A program made the position numbers and the translations under genes. This document shows positions 44,596 to 55,302 of a stretch of 64,000 bases of DNA, in pieces. The stretch is from Thermohalobacter berrensis (GTDB lineage: Bacteria > Bacillota > Clostridia > Tissierellales > Thermohalobacteraceae), in the NCBI RefSeq assembly GCF_003609645.1, contig NZ_MCIB01000001.1:124001-188000 (forward strand), given 5' to 3'. The notes beneath the pieces are model-generated. The model was not told the origin of the DNA. It saw only the letters and a program-made list of their open reading frames with translations, and searched no databases. Within the stretch, counting starts at the first letter, position 1; each line of letters begins with the position of its first letter.

Positions 44596-45408
44596 CTATA
44601 TATTTATAAAATCAACAAAAATAGGAGTTCTGTTTCTAAATAAAGTTATTTTATTAAAACCTGCTCTCTCTAAGAGGTTATATGCCTTTTTAAAGTGAGA
44701 GCATATATCTTCAACAATGTGAGAATCTGAGCCTATTGTAATTATACTTCCACCAAGCTCTTTGTAACGTTTTAATATACTAAATTGAGGGTGGGTTTGA
44801 TCTAATTTGTAACGATAACCAGAAGTGTTTAACTCTAACCCTTTTCCCTTTGTTATGAGGCTTTTTAAAATTGTATCAACTATATCAGTATAATCATTAT
44901 AAGAAAGCTTTTTAGTTTCATAATTTCCATATCTTATTATATAGTCTATGTGTCCTAATACATCAAATTCATCATGTATTTTTATATTTTCCAAGACATT
45001 TTCAAAGTATCTCAAATAAGCATTTTTTTGACTTTTACCTCTAAAAAAATCCCCATTATATAAGTCCATTCTGTCTGCTGCATGAATTGAACCTATCACA
45101 AATGCAAATGGGTATTTATTGACTAGTTTTTTTATTTTATCTGAAATATGAGGCTGAAGACCTACCTCTATCCCTAAAATAATATTTATTTTATGATTAT
45201 ATTTGTCTTTAATTTCGTTAAACTTTTCAAGATAGTCATCAAAATCTATTTCAAAATTAGGGTCAGGAGATGGGTAGTCAAAATCCACATGATCAGTAAA
45301 AGCAATTTCTTTTAATTCTAAATTTACTGCATGTTTAACTATATCTTCCATGGGAGTATTACAATCACCTGAAAAATGAGAGTGTATATGGTAGTCAGCA
45401 ATATACAT
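44596..45408 (-). CDS. PHP-domain histidinol-phosphatase (HisJ/HisK family)
   Basis: A 270-residue metal-dependent phosphoesterase. It has DYHIHSHFSGDC (about residues 5-16), AFTDHVDFDYP (about 38-48), GIEVGLQ, GSIHAAD, FDVLGHIDYIIRYG and ITIGSDSHI, the nine metal-ligand motifs of the PHP family, most similar to histidinol-phosphate phosphatase HisJ of Firmicutes. The start at 45408 has AAAGGAGAT upstream. No his operon neighbours it, which is common for this family, so the substrate could differ. Confidence 0.85.
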   Translation of the reverse strand: MYIADYHIHSHFSGDCNTPMEDIVKHAVNLELKEIAFTDHVDFDYPSPDPNFEIDFDDYLEKFNEIKDKYNHKINIILGIEVGLQPHISDKIKKLVNKYPFAFVIGSIHAADRMDLYNGDFFRGKSQKNAYLRYFENVLENIKIHDEFDVLGHIDYIIRYGNYETKKLSYNDYTDIVDTILKSLITKGKGLELNTSGYRYKLDQTHPQFSILKRYKELGGSIITIGSDSHIVEDICSHFKKAYNLLERAGFNKITLFRNRTPIFVDFINI

Positions 45409-45692
45409 AATTATCATCTCCTTTTCATAACACATAGGAAATTATAATCAAATAAATATTGTAGATAAAAAATATAATTTCCGTTATGTGTTTCAAAAAA
45501 GTCAACCTTGAGAATCTTCAATTTTTAATAAAAGACTTTTTTATTTTCTAAATAATTTTATCATATATAAACTATTAAATAAATATAAAATTAATGTGAC
45601 AAAAAACTTAAATTTATTTAGACTGTTTGAGAATAATAAATAGGGGTAACAAAATAATATTATAAAAAAATTAGTAATAAGGAGGAGTAAGT
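45409..45692. other. Gene-free divergent spacer before the encapsulin pair
   Basis: 284 bases between the PHP phosphatase (leftward) and the ferritin-like gene (rightward). AAAAAAGTC (45494-45502) can pair with GACTTTTTT (45534-45542) around a TTGA/TCAA inner stem, a possible weak structure. AT-rich sequence at 45652-45665 resembles half a PerR/Fur box, but not convincingly. I see no open frame with a ribosome site. Confidence 0.4.
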
Positions 45693-46064
45693 ATGCCACA
45701 AATGCCAAATCCTTTCGGAATGAAAATACCAAAAAAAATAACTAAGGAAGAATTAATTCAAGCTATTAGGCAGGATATAGTAGGGGAGTTAGAAGCTATA
45801 TTTTTATATGATGCACATGCTCAAGCTACAGATGACCCTAGGGCTAAAAAAATATTAGAAGATATCAGGGATGAGGAAAGGGAGCATGTAGGTGAGTTAA
45901 TGACTTTACTTAACATACTTGACCCTAGAGAAGCAGAACTATTTGCCAATGGAAAAGAAGAAGTAAAAGAAATGATGGAAGAATTAAACATAGAAATGCC
46001 TAAAAAAGAAATAGATTTATCTGACAAGGAGCCAAAAACTGTAGGTAGTCTTATTAATAAATAG
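45693..46064 (+). CDS. Encapsulated ferritin-like cargo protein (EncFtn)
   Basis: A 123-residue half-ferritin. Two helices carry GELEAIFLYDAHA and IRDEEREHVGEL; Glu32, Glu62, His65 and Tyr39 fall exactly at the positions described for the Rhodospirillum rubrum EncFtn ferroxidase centre. The C-terminus ends TVGSLINK, matching the encapsulin targeting peptide (TVGSLxG type), after an acidic linker. EncFtn forms open decamers that oxidise Fe(II) and needs the encapsulin shell to store iron. AAGGAGGAG precedes the ATG. The shell gene follows within 15 bases. Confidence 0.93.
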   Translation: MPQMPNPFGMKIPKKITKEELIQAIRQDIVGELEAIFLYDAHAQATDDPRAKKILEDIRDEEREHVGELMTLLNILDPREAELFANGKEEVKEMMEELNIEMPKKEIDLSDKEPKTVGSLINK

Positions 46065-46079
46065 AAGGGGTTGATGATT

Positions 46080-46913
46080 TTGAAAGATTATTTAATGAGG
46101 GAAGAAGCTCCATTAACTGAAAAACAATGGGAAGAGATTGATGAGTTAGTAGTAAAAATAGCATCTAACAGATTAGTTGGTAGAAGATTTATTGACATAT
46201 TTGGACCTTTAGGGGGAGGTTATCAAAGTATAGAATTAGATAAGATTGAGGATGATGGAAAAGCAAACTTAGGTGATAAAGGTAATGAAACTGAAGATAT
46301 AATTGAAACTAAAGATAGAAAATATATTTCTATATCACTTATTTATAAAGATTTTTTATATACTTGGAGAGATTTAGAATTAGTTAAAGAAATGGGTAGA
46401 CCTTTAGATTATTCAGTATTAGGTGCAGCCGTAAGTGCTCTTTCATATAAAGAAGATGATATTATATTTAATGGAACAAAAGAAACAGAGGGTATAATGA
46501 ATGTGAAGGGAAGACTGGTAGTTGAAAAGGGTGATTGGGCAGTAGATGATAACCCTTATAAAGATGTTGCTAAATCAATAGAGAATTTACTAAATGAAGG
46601 TTCCTATGGACCCTATTCCTTAGTAGTTAGTCCATCATTATATGTAAAAATGCAGAGGATTCAAGATGGAACAGGTGTTACAGTTTTATCACGTGTAAAA
46701 GAGCTAGTAGATGGTAGAGTATATCAAACTCCTGTTATTAATAATGATAAAGGGGTAGTTGTATCAATGGGTAGGCAAAATTTAGACCTAGTTATAGGTC
46801 AAGATATGGTAACAGCATATTTAGGTGATGAGCAGCTAAATCATATTTTTAGAGTTATGGAAAGTGTAGTCCTTAGAATTAAAAGACCAAAAAGTATATG
46901 TACTATTGAATAA
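46080..46913 (+). CDS. Family 1 encapsulin shell protein
   Basis: A 277-residue HK97-fold shell protein: KDYLMREEAPLTEKQWEEIDELVVKIASNRLVGRRFIDIFGPLG (opening, quoted in part) is the linocin/CFP29 signature, SALSYKEDDIIFNG and SLVVSPSLYVKMQRIQDG are further conserved blocks, and LRIKRPKSICTIE ends it. It assembles into a nanocompartment that packages the preceding ferritin-like cargo. The start is uncertain: TTG 46080 (9 bases after AAGGGG, giving the usual short N-terminus) is preferred; ATG 46074 and TTG 46071 are alternatives. A terminator follows immediately, so the two genes form a compact operon. Confidence 0.95.
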   Translation: MKDYLMREEAPLTEKQWEEIDELVVKIASNRLVGRRFIDIFGPLGGGYQSIELDKIEDDGKANLGDKGNETEDIIETKDRKYISISLIYKDFLYTWRDLELVKEMGRPLDYSVLGAAVSALSYKEDDIIFNGTKETEGIMNVKGRLVVEKGDWAVDDNPYKDVAKSIENLLNEGSYGPYSLVVSPSLYVKMQRIQDGTGVTVLSRVKELVDGRVYQTPVINNDKGVVVSMGRQNLDLVIGQDMVTAYLGDEQLNHIFRVMESVVLRIKRPKSICTIE

Positions 46914-46914
46914 A

Positions 46915-46944
46915 AAATTCCCATCTTTTGATGGGGATTTTTTT
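46915..46944 (+). terminator. Terminator after encapsulin
   Basis: An 11-bp stem with one G-T pair (AAATTCCCATC 46915-46925, GATGGGGATTT 46930-46940) and a T run. Confidence 0.85.
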
Positions 46945-47025
46945 ATGCGAAATATATTTGCTGTAGTATCATTGAGCTAGACATAAAATATATATCCCCA
47001 AGTGGCGTGAGCTTTAATCACCTTT

Positions 47026-47054
47026 TTGGAATACAATCCAGTTGTATATAATAC
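47026..47054 (+). promoter_or_regulatory. comM-dprA promoter
   Basis: TTGGAA (47026-47031), 17 bases including an ATACAA/TTGTAT inverted repeat (47031-47047), then TAATAC (47049-47054). Upstream, CCAAGTG.../CACCTTTTTGG (46999-47029) can form a weak hairpin. Confidence 0.5.
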
Positions 47055-47138
47055 AGAATTTTCAAAAAAAATAGAGGATTTAATAATAAGATATCGAATT
47101 TTAATCAATATGGTATAGATAGGGAGGAAGTAGATATA

Positions 47139-48677
47139 ATGTTAGCCAAGATTAACACATGTGTTTTACAGGGTTTAAAGGGGTATTTAGTTGAAGTAGA
47201 AACTGATATATCCCGTGGTATGCCAGCCTTTAACATTGTAGGATTACCTGATACATCTATTAAAGAATCAAAGGAAAGGGTAAGAACAGCTATTAAAAAC
47301 AGTGGATTTCAGTTTCCTTTAAACAGAATAACAATAAATTTGGCACCGGCAGATTTAAAAAAGGAAGGTTCACAATTAGACTTATCAATTGCTGTAGGAA
47401 TTCTTAGGGCTACTGAAGTAATTAAGAATTCCAGTTTGAATGATTTTGCTTTTATCGGAGAATTGTCACTTGATGGGAAGATAACTAAAATAAATGGAGC
47501 ATTACCAATAATAATATCTTTAAGGGAAATGGGTATAAAAAAAGTAATTGTTCCTTATGAAAATAAAAAAGAATGTAGTGTAATTAGTGATATTGATATA
47601 ATACCTGTATCAAATCTTTATGAACTAGTACAATTTCTTAATAAAGAAAAAGAAATTTATCCCTATAAAACAAAAACAGAGTCATTCTTTGATATAGATA
47701 ATGAAAACTATGAAGACTTTGAGGATGTAAAGGGACAGGAAAATATTAAACGAGCTATGGAAGTTGCAGCTGCCGGGGGACATAATATATTAATTATTGG
47801 ACCACCTGGGTCAGGAAAGACTATGCTTTCAAGAAGACTACCATCTATATTACCCAAATTAAGCTTTGAAGAATCTTTAGAGATTACAAAAATATATAGT
47901 ATTTCTGGTAACCTTTCTAAAAATTCTTTAGTAACTGAAAGACCTTTTAGAGCACCTCATCATACTATATCAAAAGTATCTTTAGTTGGAGGAGGAAGAA
48001 TTCCAAAGCCTGGTGAAGTATCTTTAGCTCATCATGGAGTTCTTTTTTTAGATGAATTACCTGAATTTTCAAAAAGTGTCTTAGAGGTTTTACGCCAACC
48101 TATGGAAGATGGACTTGTAACTATCTCTAGAGTAAATGCTACCTTGTCATACCCTGCCAAGTTTATGTTAGTAGCAAGTATGAATCCATGTCCTTGTGGA
48201 TATTATGGTGACCCTATTCATGAGTGTACATGTTCATTTAGAGAAATAAGTAAATACCAAAATAAAATTAGTGGACCTTTATTGGATAGGATAGATATAC
48301 ATGTTGAAGTTATGCCAGTAAAATATGAAGATTTAGAAAGTGAAAATTTAAAATCGGAATCATCTAAAGAAATTAGAAAAAGAGTAAATAGAGCTAGAAA
48401 AATTCAGTTGGAAAGGTATTCAAAAGAGGAGAAAAATATATATTCCAATGCACAATTAGGAGCTAAAAGCATAAATAAATATTGCAAGCTTGATAAAGAA
48501 TGTAAAGAACTTATAAAAACTGCTTTTGATACATTAGGGTTAAGTGCTAGGGCTTATAACAAAATATTAAAAATTTCAAGAACTATTGCTGATTTAGAAA
48601 ATAGTGAACAAATAAAAAAACATCATTTAGCAGAAGCTATTCAATTTCGAAGTTTAGACAGGAAATTTAACAGTTGA
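47139..48677 (+). CDS. comM: YifB/ComM family Mg-chelatase-like AAA+ ATPase
   Basis: A 512-residue protein with an N-terminal ChlI-like domain (RGMPAFNIVGLPDTSIKESKERVRTAI), Walker A GPPGSGKTMLSRRL (about residues 220-233), Walker B FLDELPEF (about 303-310), a zinc-like CPCGYYGDPIHECTCS and a C-terminal Mg-chelatase helical domain ending with FRSLDRKF. In naturally competent bacteria ComM is a helicase promoting branch migration during transformation; in Firmicutes the role is less defined. It is directly upstream of dprA, supporting a link with incoming DNA. Confidence 0.93.
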   Translation: MLAKINTCVLQGLKGYLVEVETDISRGMPAFNIVGLPDTSIKESKERVRTAIKNSGFQFPLNRITINLAPADLKKEGSQLDLSIAVGILRATEVIKNSSLNDFAFIGELSLDGKITKINGALPIIISLREMGIKKVIVPYENKKECSVISDIDIIPVSNLYELVQFLNKEKEIYPYKTKTESFFDIDNENYEDFEDVKGQENIKRAMEVAAAGGHNILIIGPPGSGKTMLSRRLPSILPKLSFEESLEITKIYSISGNLSKNSLVTERPFRAPHHTISKVSLVGGGRIPKPGEVSLAHHGVLFLDELPEFSKSVLEVLRQPMEDGLVTISRVNATLSYPAKFMLVASMNPCPCGYYGDPIHECTCSFREISKYQNKISGPLLDRIDIHVEVMPVKYEDLESENLKSESSKEIRKRVNRARKIQLERYSKEEKNIYSNAQLGAKSINKYCKLDKECKELIKTAFDTLGLSARAYNKILKISRTIADLENSEQIKKHHLAEAIQFRSLDRKFNS

Positions 48678-48707
48678 TTATAATATTAAGAGGAAGTAGG
48701 TAATAAT

Positions 48708-49799
48708 ATGAATAACAAAGATATTTTAATCTGGTTAAACAGTTTAAATATTGATAATATTACAATAGATAAATTGCAAAAAAAATTTATTGACTTATCA
48801 TATATTTGGGAAGCTTCCAACAAAGAAATAATGTCATTAAAAGGAATTAGTGATAAAATAAAAAATAAAATAATATCATATAAAAATAAAGAATACTTTG
48901 AAAAAATAAAGAAATTAATCTATAATACTGGAATAGATGTACTTTGTATTAATGACATAAATTATCCTGATAGACTTAAAGAAATTTATAACCCCCCTAA
49001 AGTATTGTATGTTAAGGGCAGCTTAAAAGTAAATGATAAATTAGCAATTGCAATAGTTGGTTCAAGAAAAGCTACCCCATATGGTAAATGGGCATCAGAG
49101 AAATTTGCAAAAGAACTTGCTAAAATGGATGTTACTATAATTAGTGGAATGGCTGTAGGTATAGATACAAAAGCACATGAAGGTGCATTAAAAGCAAATG
49201 GACGAACTATTGCTGTATTAGGTAGTGGGGTTGATGTTATTTATCCTAAATCAAATAAAGTATTATATGATAAAATACAGGAGAACGGTGCTATTATTTC
49301 TGAATATTTTCCTGGCACCAAACCATTTCCAGGGAATTTTCCTAAAAGAAATAGGATTATTAGTGGATTAGCAATAGGGATAGTTATAATAGAAGCTAGT
49401 GAAAAAAGTGGGTCACTAATAACAGCAAATCATGCATTAGAGCAAGGTAAGGAAGTGTTTGCACTTCCAGGCAATATTAATAGTATATACAGTAGAGGAA
49501 CTAATCTTCTTATAAAGGATGGAGCTAAAGTTTTAACAGAAGTAGAAGATATTTTTGATGAGATTAAACAATTAAAAGAAAAGTCTAAAAAAATAAAAAA
49601 TCAAAAAATTAACTTAGACAATTTAAGTGAAGATGAAGCAAAAATAGTAAAATGTATCTATGAATATCCTATGCATTGTGATAAAATTTCATATCATACA
49701 GGTATAGAAATTTCAAAAGTCAATAGTATATTAACCATATTAGAAATGAAAGGAATTGCAAAACAATTACCAGGGAAAATATTTTCACTGTCATTATAA
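48708..49799 (+). CDS. dprA: DNA processing protein DprA
   Basis: Loads RecA on single-stranded DNA in transformation. The 363-residue protein has an N-terminal SAM/HhH-like region, a Rossmann core with IVGSRKATPYG, SGMAVGIDTKAHEGAL, VLGSGVDVIYP, FPKRNRIISGLA and EASEKSGSLITANHALEQGKEVFALPG, and a C-terminal winged-helix (about 300-363). It lies 30 bases after comM. An AAGGTGG site then leads toward topA. Confidence 0.95.
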   Translation: MNNKDILIWLNSLNIDNITIDKLQKKFIDLSYIWEASNKEIMSLKGISDKIKNKIISYKNKEYFEKIKKLIYNTGIDVLCINDINYPDRLKEIYNPPKVLYVKGSLKVNDKLAIAIVGSRKATPYGKWASEKFAKELAKMDVTIISGMAVGIDTKAHEGALKANGRTIAVLGSGVDVIYPKSNKVLYDKIQENGAIISEYFPGTKPFPGNFPKRNRIISGLAIGIVIIEASEKSGSLITANHALEQGKEVFALPGNINSIYSRGTNLLIKDGAKVLTEVEDIFDEIKQLKEKSKKIKNQKINLDNLSEDEAKIVKCIYEYPMHCDKISYHTGIEISKVNSILTILEMKGIAKQLPGKIFSLSL

Positions 49800-49879
49800 T
49801 AAATTAAGGTGGTACATATTGTTATACATATACTTGTTTTTAATTATAATAATCATTATTATATTCGGAGGTGCATACT

Positions 49880-51973
49880 TTGGCAAAATCTTTAGTTATT
49901 GTCGAATCACCATCAAAAGCAAAAACTATAGCCAAGTTTTTGGGAAGAAAATATAAAGTAAAAGCATCAGTAGGACATGTAAGAGACCTGCCTAAAAGTA
50001 AATTAGGAATAAATATAGAAGAAGATTTTCAGCCACAATATATTACAATAAGAGGTAAAGGACCGGTATTAAAGGAATTAAGGAAAGAGGCAAAAAAAGC
50101 AGAAAAAATTTTTCTAGCTACAGACCCAGATCGAGAAGGGGAAGCTATATCGTGGCATTTAGCATATATTTTAGGCTTAGATGAAAATGATAATGTAAGA
50201 ATAGAGTTTAATGAAATAACAAAAAATGCCATTAAAAATGCGATAAAGCATCCAAGACCAATTAATCAAAACTTAGTTGATGCACAGCAGGCTAGAAGAA
50301 TTTTAGATAGATTAGTAGGATATAAAATTAGTCCTTTACTTTGGAGAAAAATAAAAAGGGGTTTAAGTGCTGGAAGGGTTCAGTCAGTTGCTGTCAAACT
50401 GATTTGTGATAGAGAAAAGGAAATTGAAAATTTTAAACCCAAGGAATACTGGACTATTGATGCAATTTTAAGCAAAAATAGTGAAGAGTTCAAAGCTTCA
50501 TTCTACGGTAAAAAAGAGGGAAATAAGGAAGTAAAAGTAGAGATTAATAATAAAGATGAAGTTAATAAAATTTTAAAAGATATACAAGACAAGCAATTTA
50601 TTGTTGATGAAGTTAAACAGAAACAGAAAAAAAGAAACCCTTATCCACCTTTTACAACAAGTAGTTTACAGCAAGATGCTTCAAGAAGATTAGGCTTTTC
50701 TACTAAGAAGACTATGCTAATAGCTCAACAATTATATGAAGGAATTGATATTAAGGGAGAAGGTTCTGTAGGTTTAATAACTTATATAAGAACAGATTCT
50801 GTTAGAATTTCTAAAGAGGCTCTAAATAGTGCTAATAATTATATAAAAGAGAAAATAGGAGACAAATATTCTGTAGGAAAAAGACAATTTAGCAAAGGTA
50901 AAAAGAATGATATACAGGATGCCCATGAATGTATAAGACCTACGTCAATTTATAGAACGCCTGAAGCAATTAAAGAATCATTAAATAAAGACCAATATAA
51001 ACTATATAAACTAATCTGGGAGAGATTTGTAGCCAGTCAAATGAGTCCAGCAATATATGATACCCTTTCAGTAAAAATTAAAGTGGGAAGCTATATTTTT
51101 AAAGCTAGGGGTTCAAAACTTAAATTTGACGGATTTTTAAAAATTTACAATATATCAAGTAAAGATAAAGATATTGATATACCTAGTTTAGCTAAAGGTG
51201 AGAAGATAGAATTAAATAAAATAGAACCAAAACAACACTTTACTCAACCACCTTCAAGATATACTGAAGCTTCTTTAGTAAAAACTTTAGAAGAATTAGG
51301 AATAGGAAGACCCAGTACTTATGCTCCAACCATTAGTACCATCTTAAGTAGGGGATATGTAATATATGAAAACAAAAGCCTTAAACCAACTGAACTTGGA
51401 ACTGTTGTTACAGAGTTGTTAGAAGAATATTTCAAAAACATAATGAATGAGAAGTTTACAGCAGAATTAGAAGAAAAATTAGACAAAGTTGAAGAAGGAA
51501 AGGTACAATGGAAAGATGTAATAAAGAATTTTTACTCAAGCTTTAAACCAATATTAGAAACTGCTGAAAAAGAGATTAATAAAATAGAAATAGAAGATGA
51601 AGAAACTGATGTAATATGTGAGAAATGTGGTAGGAATATGGTTATTAAACATGGTAGATACGGAAAATTCCTCGCATGTCCTGGTTATCCAGAATGTAAA
51701 AACACAAAACCTATAGTAAAAGAGATAGGAGTTAAATGTCCTGAATGTGGTAATGAAATAGTAGAAAGAAAATCAAAAAAAGGTAGAAAATTTTACGGAT
51801 GCAGCAATTATCCTGATTGCAAGTTTGTTTCTTGGGATGAGCCAGTTAACGAAAAATGTCCTGAATGCGATGGTATGATGGTACTAAAAAGAACAAAAAA
51901 GGGAACATATATAAAATGTACAAATAAAGAATGTGGTCACAGAAAAGAATACAATAAGAAAAAAAGAGGGTGA
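49880..51973 (+). CDS. topA: DNA topoisomerase I
   Basis: A type IA enzyme relaxing negative supercoils. The 697-residue protein begins [16 protein letters not shown] (Toprim start, Glu) with [12 protein letters not shown] (DxDxE), [12 protein letters not shown], and the active-site Tyr in [12 protein letters not shown] (about residue 302). Three C-terminal C4 zinc ribbons occur (CEKCGRNM...[15 protein letters not shown]...[15 protein letters not shown]...CTNKEC). The start is TTG 49880, 7 bases after GGAGGTG; GTG 49871 lies in that site. It is followed 4 bases later by trmFO. Confidence 0.97.
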   Translation: MAKSLVIVESPSKAKTIAKFLGRKYKVKASVGHVRDLPKSKLGINIEEDFQPQYITIRGKGPVLKELRKEAKKAEKIFLATDPDREGEAISWHLAYILGLDENDNVRIEFNEITKNAIKNAIKHPRPINQNLVDAQQARRILDRLVGYKISPLLWRKIKRGLSAGRVQSVAVKLICDREKEIENFKPKEYWTIDAILSKNSEEFKASFYGKKEGNKEVKVEINNKDEVNKILKDIQDKQFIVDEVKQKQKKRNPYPPFTTSSLQQDASRRLGFSTKKTMLIAQQLYEGIDIKGEGSVGLITYIRTDSVRISKEALNSANNYIKEKIGDKYSVGKRQFSKGKKNDIQDAHECIRPTSIYRTPEAIKESLNKDQYKLYKLIWERFVASQMSPAIYDTLSVKIKVGSYIFKARGSKLKFDGFLKIYNISSKDKDIDIPSLAKGEKIELNKIEPKQHFTQPPSRYTEASLVKTLEELGIGRPSTYAPTISTILSRGYVIYENKSLKPTELGTVVTELLEEYFKNIMNEKFTAELEEKLDKVEEGKVQWKDVIKNFYSSFKPILETAEKEINKIEIEDEETDVICEKCGRNMVIKHGRYGKFLACPGYPECKNTKPIVKEIGVKCPECGNEIVERKSKKGRKFYGCSNYPDCKFVSWDEPVNEKCPECDGMMVLKRTKKGTYIKCTNKECGHRKEYNKKKRG

Positions 51974-51977
51974 TATA

Positions 51978-53300
51978 ATGACTAACGAAGTAATCGTTAT
52001 AGGTGGAGGTTTAGCAGGAAGTGAAGCAAGTTGGCAATTAGCAAATAGAGGGGTTAAAGTTAAGTTATATGAGATGAGACCCAAAAAAAATACTGAAGCA
52101 CATCATACTGAGAAGTTAGCAGAACTTGTGTGTAGTAATTCTTTAAGATCAAACAGTCTTGAAAATGCAGTAGGTTTGCTTAAAGAAGAAATGAGAAAAT
52201 TAAATTCCATTATTATTGAATGTGCTGATAAACATAGAGTGCCAGCAGGAGGGGCTTTAGCTGTAGATAGAGAAAAATTTTCAGAAGAAATAACAGAAAG
52301 AATAACTAACCATCCTAATATTGAATTAATTAGAGAAGAGTTAACAGAAATTCCAAAGGATAAATATGTAATTGTTGCTACTGGACCTTTAACCTCTAAG
52401 GGGTTAGAAAAGGACATTGCTAAATTAACAAATGAAAAGTATTTATATTTTTATGATGCAGCTGCTCCAATAGTTGCTTATGATTCAATAAACAAAGAAA
52501 GAGTTTTCAAAGGTTCAAGATATAATAAGGGAGAAGCTGATTATATTAATTGTCCAATGAATAAGGAAGAATATGAAAAATTTTACCAAGAACTAATAAA
52601 TGCAGAAGTACATTCATTAAAAGAGTTTGAAAAACAAATAGTATTTGAAGGATGTATGCCAATTGAAGTTATGGCAAAAAGGGGTAAAGATACCCTTCGA
52701 TATGGGCCATTAAAGCCTGTTGGGCTTGAAAATCCTAAAACAGGAGAAAGCTATTATGCTGTTGTTCAGTTAAGGCAGGATAATAAAGAAGGAACATTAT
52801 ATAATATAGTAGGATTTCAAACAAACCTAAAATGGGGTGAACAAAAAAGAGTATTTAGTTTAATTCCTGGATTGGAAAATGCTGAGTTTGTAAGATATGG
52901 GGTAATGCATAGAAATACATTTATTAATTCACCTAAAGTTTTAAAGGCAACTTATCAATTTAAACAAAATACCAAAATACTTTTTGCAGGGCAGATTACT
53001 GGTGTAGAAGGATATGTGGAATCAGCTTCATCAGGATTAGTATCAGGAATTAATATGGCAAGAGTAGTTAAGAATAAAGAACCATTAGTTTTTCCAAAAG
53101 AGACTGCAATTGGAGCATTAAGCCATTATATTTCAGATGGTAGTATTTCAAACTTTCAACCAATGAATGTGAACTTTGGTCTTATGCCAAAATTGAATAA
53201 AAAAATCAAGTCAAAAAGAGACAGAAATAGAAAAAAATCGGAAAGAAGTTTAGAAATATTAGATGAATTTTTAAAAATTAATAAAATTTATGTTGAATAA
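51978..53300 (+). CDS. trmFO: Methylenetetrahydrofolate-tRNA-(uracil-5-)-methyltransferase TrmFO
   Basis: A folate- and FAD-dependent enzyme making m5U54 in tRNA. The 440-residue protein has the FAD loop [19 protein letters not shown] (about 6-24), [29 protein letters not shown] (family block), [10 protein letters not shown] and [16 protein letters not shown]. The start at 51978 follows GAGGGTGAT, 4 bases after the topA stop. The topA-trmFO-hslV-hslU-codY order is as in Bacillus, except that xerC (codV) is missing between trmFO and hslV. Confidence 0.97.
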   Translation: MTNEVIVIGGGLAGSEASWQLANRGVKVKLYEMRPKKNTEAHHTEKLAELVCSNSLRSNSLENAVGLLKEEMRKLNSIIIECADKHRVPAGGALAVDREKFSEEITERITNHPNIELIREELTEIPKDKYVIVATGPLTSKGLEKDIAKLTNEKYLYFYDAAAPIVAYDSINKERVFKGSRYNKGEADYINCPMNKEEYEKFYQELINAEVHSLKEFEKQIVFEGCMPIEVMAKRGKDTLRYGPLKPVGLENPKTGESYYAVVQLRQDNKEGTLYNIVGFQTNLKWGEQKRVFSLIPGLENAEFVRYGVMHRNTFINSPKVLKATYQFKQNTKILFAGQITGVEGYVESASSGLVSGINMARVVKNKEPLVFPKETAIGALSHYISDGSISNFQPMNVNFGLMPKLNKKIKSKRDRNRKKSERSLEILDEFLKINKIYVE

Positions 53301-53352
53301 TGACTTAATTTTTGTTATTATTCAAATGGTCTGTTTTTTCAGGGGGGATAAT

Positions 53353-53883
53353 GTGTTACATGGTACAACAATTATAGCAGTTAAAAAAGGTAATAATCTA
53401 GCAATTGCTGGTGATGGGCAAGTAACAATGGGTGATAAAACAATAATGAAACACACTGCTAAAAAAGTTAGAAGGTTATATAACAAAAAAGTACTAGTAG
53501 GATTCGCAGGTTCTGTTGCTGATGCATTTACTCTGTATGAAAAACTTGAAGAAAAATTAGAGCAATATGGTGGAAATTTAAGACGTGCAACTGTAGAACT
53601 TGCAAAAGAATGGAGAAAAGATAAGGTTTTAAGAAAATTAGAGGCTATGTTAATTGCAGGTGATAAGGAAAATTTGTTTGTAATATCGGGAAATGGTGAG
53701 GTAATAGAACCAGACGATGGAATAGCTGCAATAGGCTCAGGAGGCAACTATGCTTTAGCTGCCGGAAAGGCTTTGCTAAAGTATTCAAATCTAGGTGTAA
53801 ATGAGATTGCTAAGGAAGCCTTAATGATAGCCTCCTCAATATGTGTATTTACAAATAGCAATATAACTGTGGAGGAGGTATAG
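53353..53883 (+). CDS. hslV: ATP-dependent protease subunit HslV (ClpQ)
   Basis: The peptidase of the HslUV two-component protease. The 176-residue product starts GTG 53353 (after AGGGGGGAT) as [28 protein letters not shown]. The N-terminal nucleophile Thr is expected to be exposed by removal of the four residues MLHG. AAKVRR-like [25 protein letters not shown] and [18 protein letters not shown] are conserved. It is 12 bases before hslU. Confidence 0.95.
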   Translation: MLHGTTIIAVKKGNNLAIAGDGQVTMGDKTIMKHTAKKVRRLYNKKVLVGFAGSVADAFTLYEKLEEKLEQYGGNLRRATVELAKEWRKDKVLRKLEAMLIAGDKENLFVISGNGEVIEPDDGIAAIGSGGNYALAAGKALLKYSNLGVNEIAKEALMIASSICVFTNSNITVEEV

Positions 53884-53895
53884 GGGAGTGTTAAT

Positions 53896-55287
53896 ATGAA
53901 GGAGTTAACTCCAAAACAGATTGTTAAAGAATTAGATAAATATATAATAGGCCAAGATAGTGCCAAAAAATCAGTGGCAGTAGCATTAAGGAATAGGTAT
54001 AGAAGAAGCCTTTTAGATAAAGAGTTTCAAGAAGAAGTAAAGCCCAAAAATATTTTAATGATAGGACCTACTGGAGTAGGGAAAACTGAAATTGCTAGAA
54101 GATTAGCCAAACTAGTTAATGCCCCCTTTGTTAAAGTTGAAGCCACTAAATTTACTGAAGTAGGTTATGTTGGCAGAGATGTTGAATCTATGATAAGGGA
54201 ATTAGTAGAAACCTCAATAAGATTAGTAAAGACAGAAAGAATAGAAAAGATATATAGTAAAGCTAAAGAAATGGCAAATAATAAAATAGTAGAAATTTTA
54301 CTACCATTGCCAAGTCAAAAAAGTGATTTTGCCAATCCATTAGAAATATTTTTTGGAGATAACAAAGAAAAAGAAAGTAATATCCATGCCGAGAATGTTC
54401 AAAATATTATGAAAAAAAGACAGAAATTGAAAGAACGACTAAAAAACGGAGAATTGGAAAATGAAATAGTAGAAATAGAAGTTGAAGAAAATAGAAATTC
54501 TACTATAGAGATGTTTAGTGGAATAGGAACTGAGGAACTAAATATTAATATGAATGACATTTTAGGTGGTATCTTACCTAAAAAAACTAAAAAAAGAAAA
54601 GTTACAGTAAAGGAAGCTAGAAAAATCCTTGCAACTCAAGAGGCACAAAAGCTTATAGATATGGATGAAGCTGTTAATGATGGTATTAAAAGAGCTGAAC
54701 AGCATGGAATAATTTTTATTGATGAGATTGACAAGATAGCAGGAAGGGGATATGGTGCAGGACCTGATGTTTCAAGAGAAGGTGTTCAAAGAGATATACT
54801 CCCCATAATAGAGGGAAGTACGGTAATTACAAAATATGGACCAGTAAAAACTGACCATATATTATTTATAGCAGCTGGAGCATTTCATGTTGCGAAAGTT
54901 ACTGATTTGATTCCAGAGATTCAGGGAAGGTTCCCTATTAGAGTAGAGCTTGAAAATCTTACAAAAGAAAATTTTGAAGAAATTTTAATTAAACCAAAAA
55001 ACGCTCTTATAAAGCAATATGAGCTTTTATTGGAAACCGAGGGTATAAAAATAACATTTACAGAGGATGCTATTAGTGAAATAGCTAAAATTGCTTATAA
55101 GATTAATGAGCAATCTGAAAATATAGGAGCTAGACGATTACATACAATATTAGAAAAACTTTTAGAAGACATATCTTTTGAAGCACCTGATATAGATAAA
55201 AATGAAATTATAGTTGATAGCAAATATGTAAGTCAAAAACTCAAAAGAAAACTAGAGGATAGCAACATGACAAAATACATTTTATAA
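53896..55287 (+). CDS. hslU: ATP-dependent protease ATPase subunit HslU (ClpY)
   Basis: The AAA+ unfoldase that feeds HslV. The 463-residue protein has [25 protein letters not shown] near the N-terminus, Walker [10 protein letters not shown] (about 57-65), the pore loop GYVGRDVES, a variable intermediate domain (about 110-235), Walker [12 protein letters not shown] (about 271-281) and sensor [11 protein letters not shown] residue run [10 protein letters not shown] is as in other HslU. The C-terminus is slightly extended ([12 protein letters not shown]) compared with the usual short tail that activates HslV. Confidence 0.97.
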   Translation: MKELTPKQIVKELDKYIIGQDSAKKSVAVALRNRYRRSLLDKEFQEEVKPKNILMIGPTGVGKTEIARRLAKLVNAPFVKVEATKFTEVGYVGRDVESMIRELVETSIRLVKTERIEKIYSKAKEMANNKIVEILLPLPSQKSDFANPLEIFFGDNKEKESNIHAENVQNIMKKRQKLKERLKNGELENEIVEIEVEENRNSTIEMFSGIGTEELNINMNDILGGILPKKTKKRKVTVKEARKILATQEAQKLIDMDEAVNDGIKRAEQHGIIFIDEIDKIAGRGYGAGPDVSREGVQRDILPIIEGSTVITKYGPVKTDHILFIAAGAFHVAKVTDLIPEIQGRFPIRVELENLTKENFEEILIKPKNALIKQYELLLETEGIKITFTEDAISEIAKIAYKINEQSENIGARRLHTILEKLLEDISFEAPDIDKNEIIVDSKYVSQKLKRKLEDSNMTKYIL

Positions 55288-55302
55288 AAGAGGAGGATTA
55301 TT

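Noticed and set aside
45645-45675. PerR/Fur-like AATAATATTATAA before the encapsulin cargo gene
   Set aside because: The halves overlap and the spacer base is missing; not distinguishable from background AT sequence.
46945-47025. Possible small RNA (CCCCAAGTGG...CACCTTTTTGG) upstream of comM
   Set aside because: The stem is short with mismatches, and no terminator or conserved core can be seen; noted only with the promoter.
49820-49956. Short hydrophobic frame (TTG at 49820 after AAGGTGG) with an isoleucine run, overlapping the topA start
   Set aside because: The poly-Ile comes from ATT/ATA-rich intergenic DNA, the second half is out-of-frame topA coding sequence, and the strong GGAGGTG inside it clearly serves topA.
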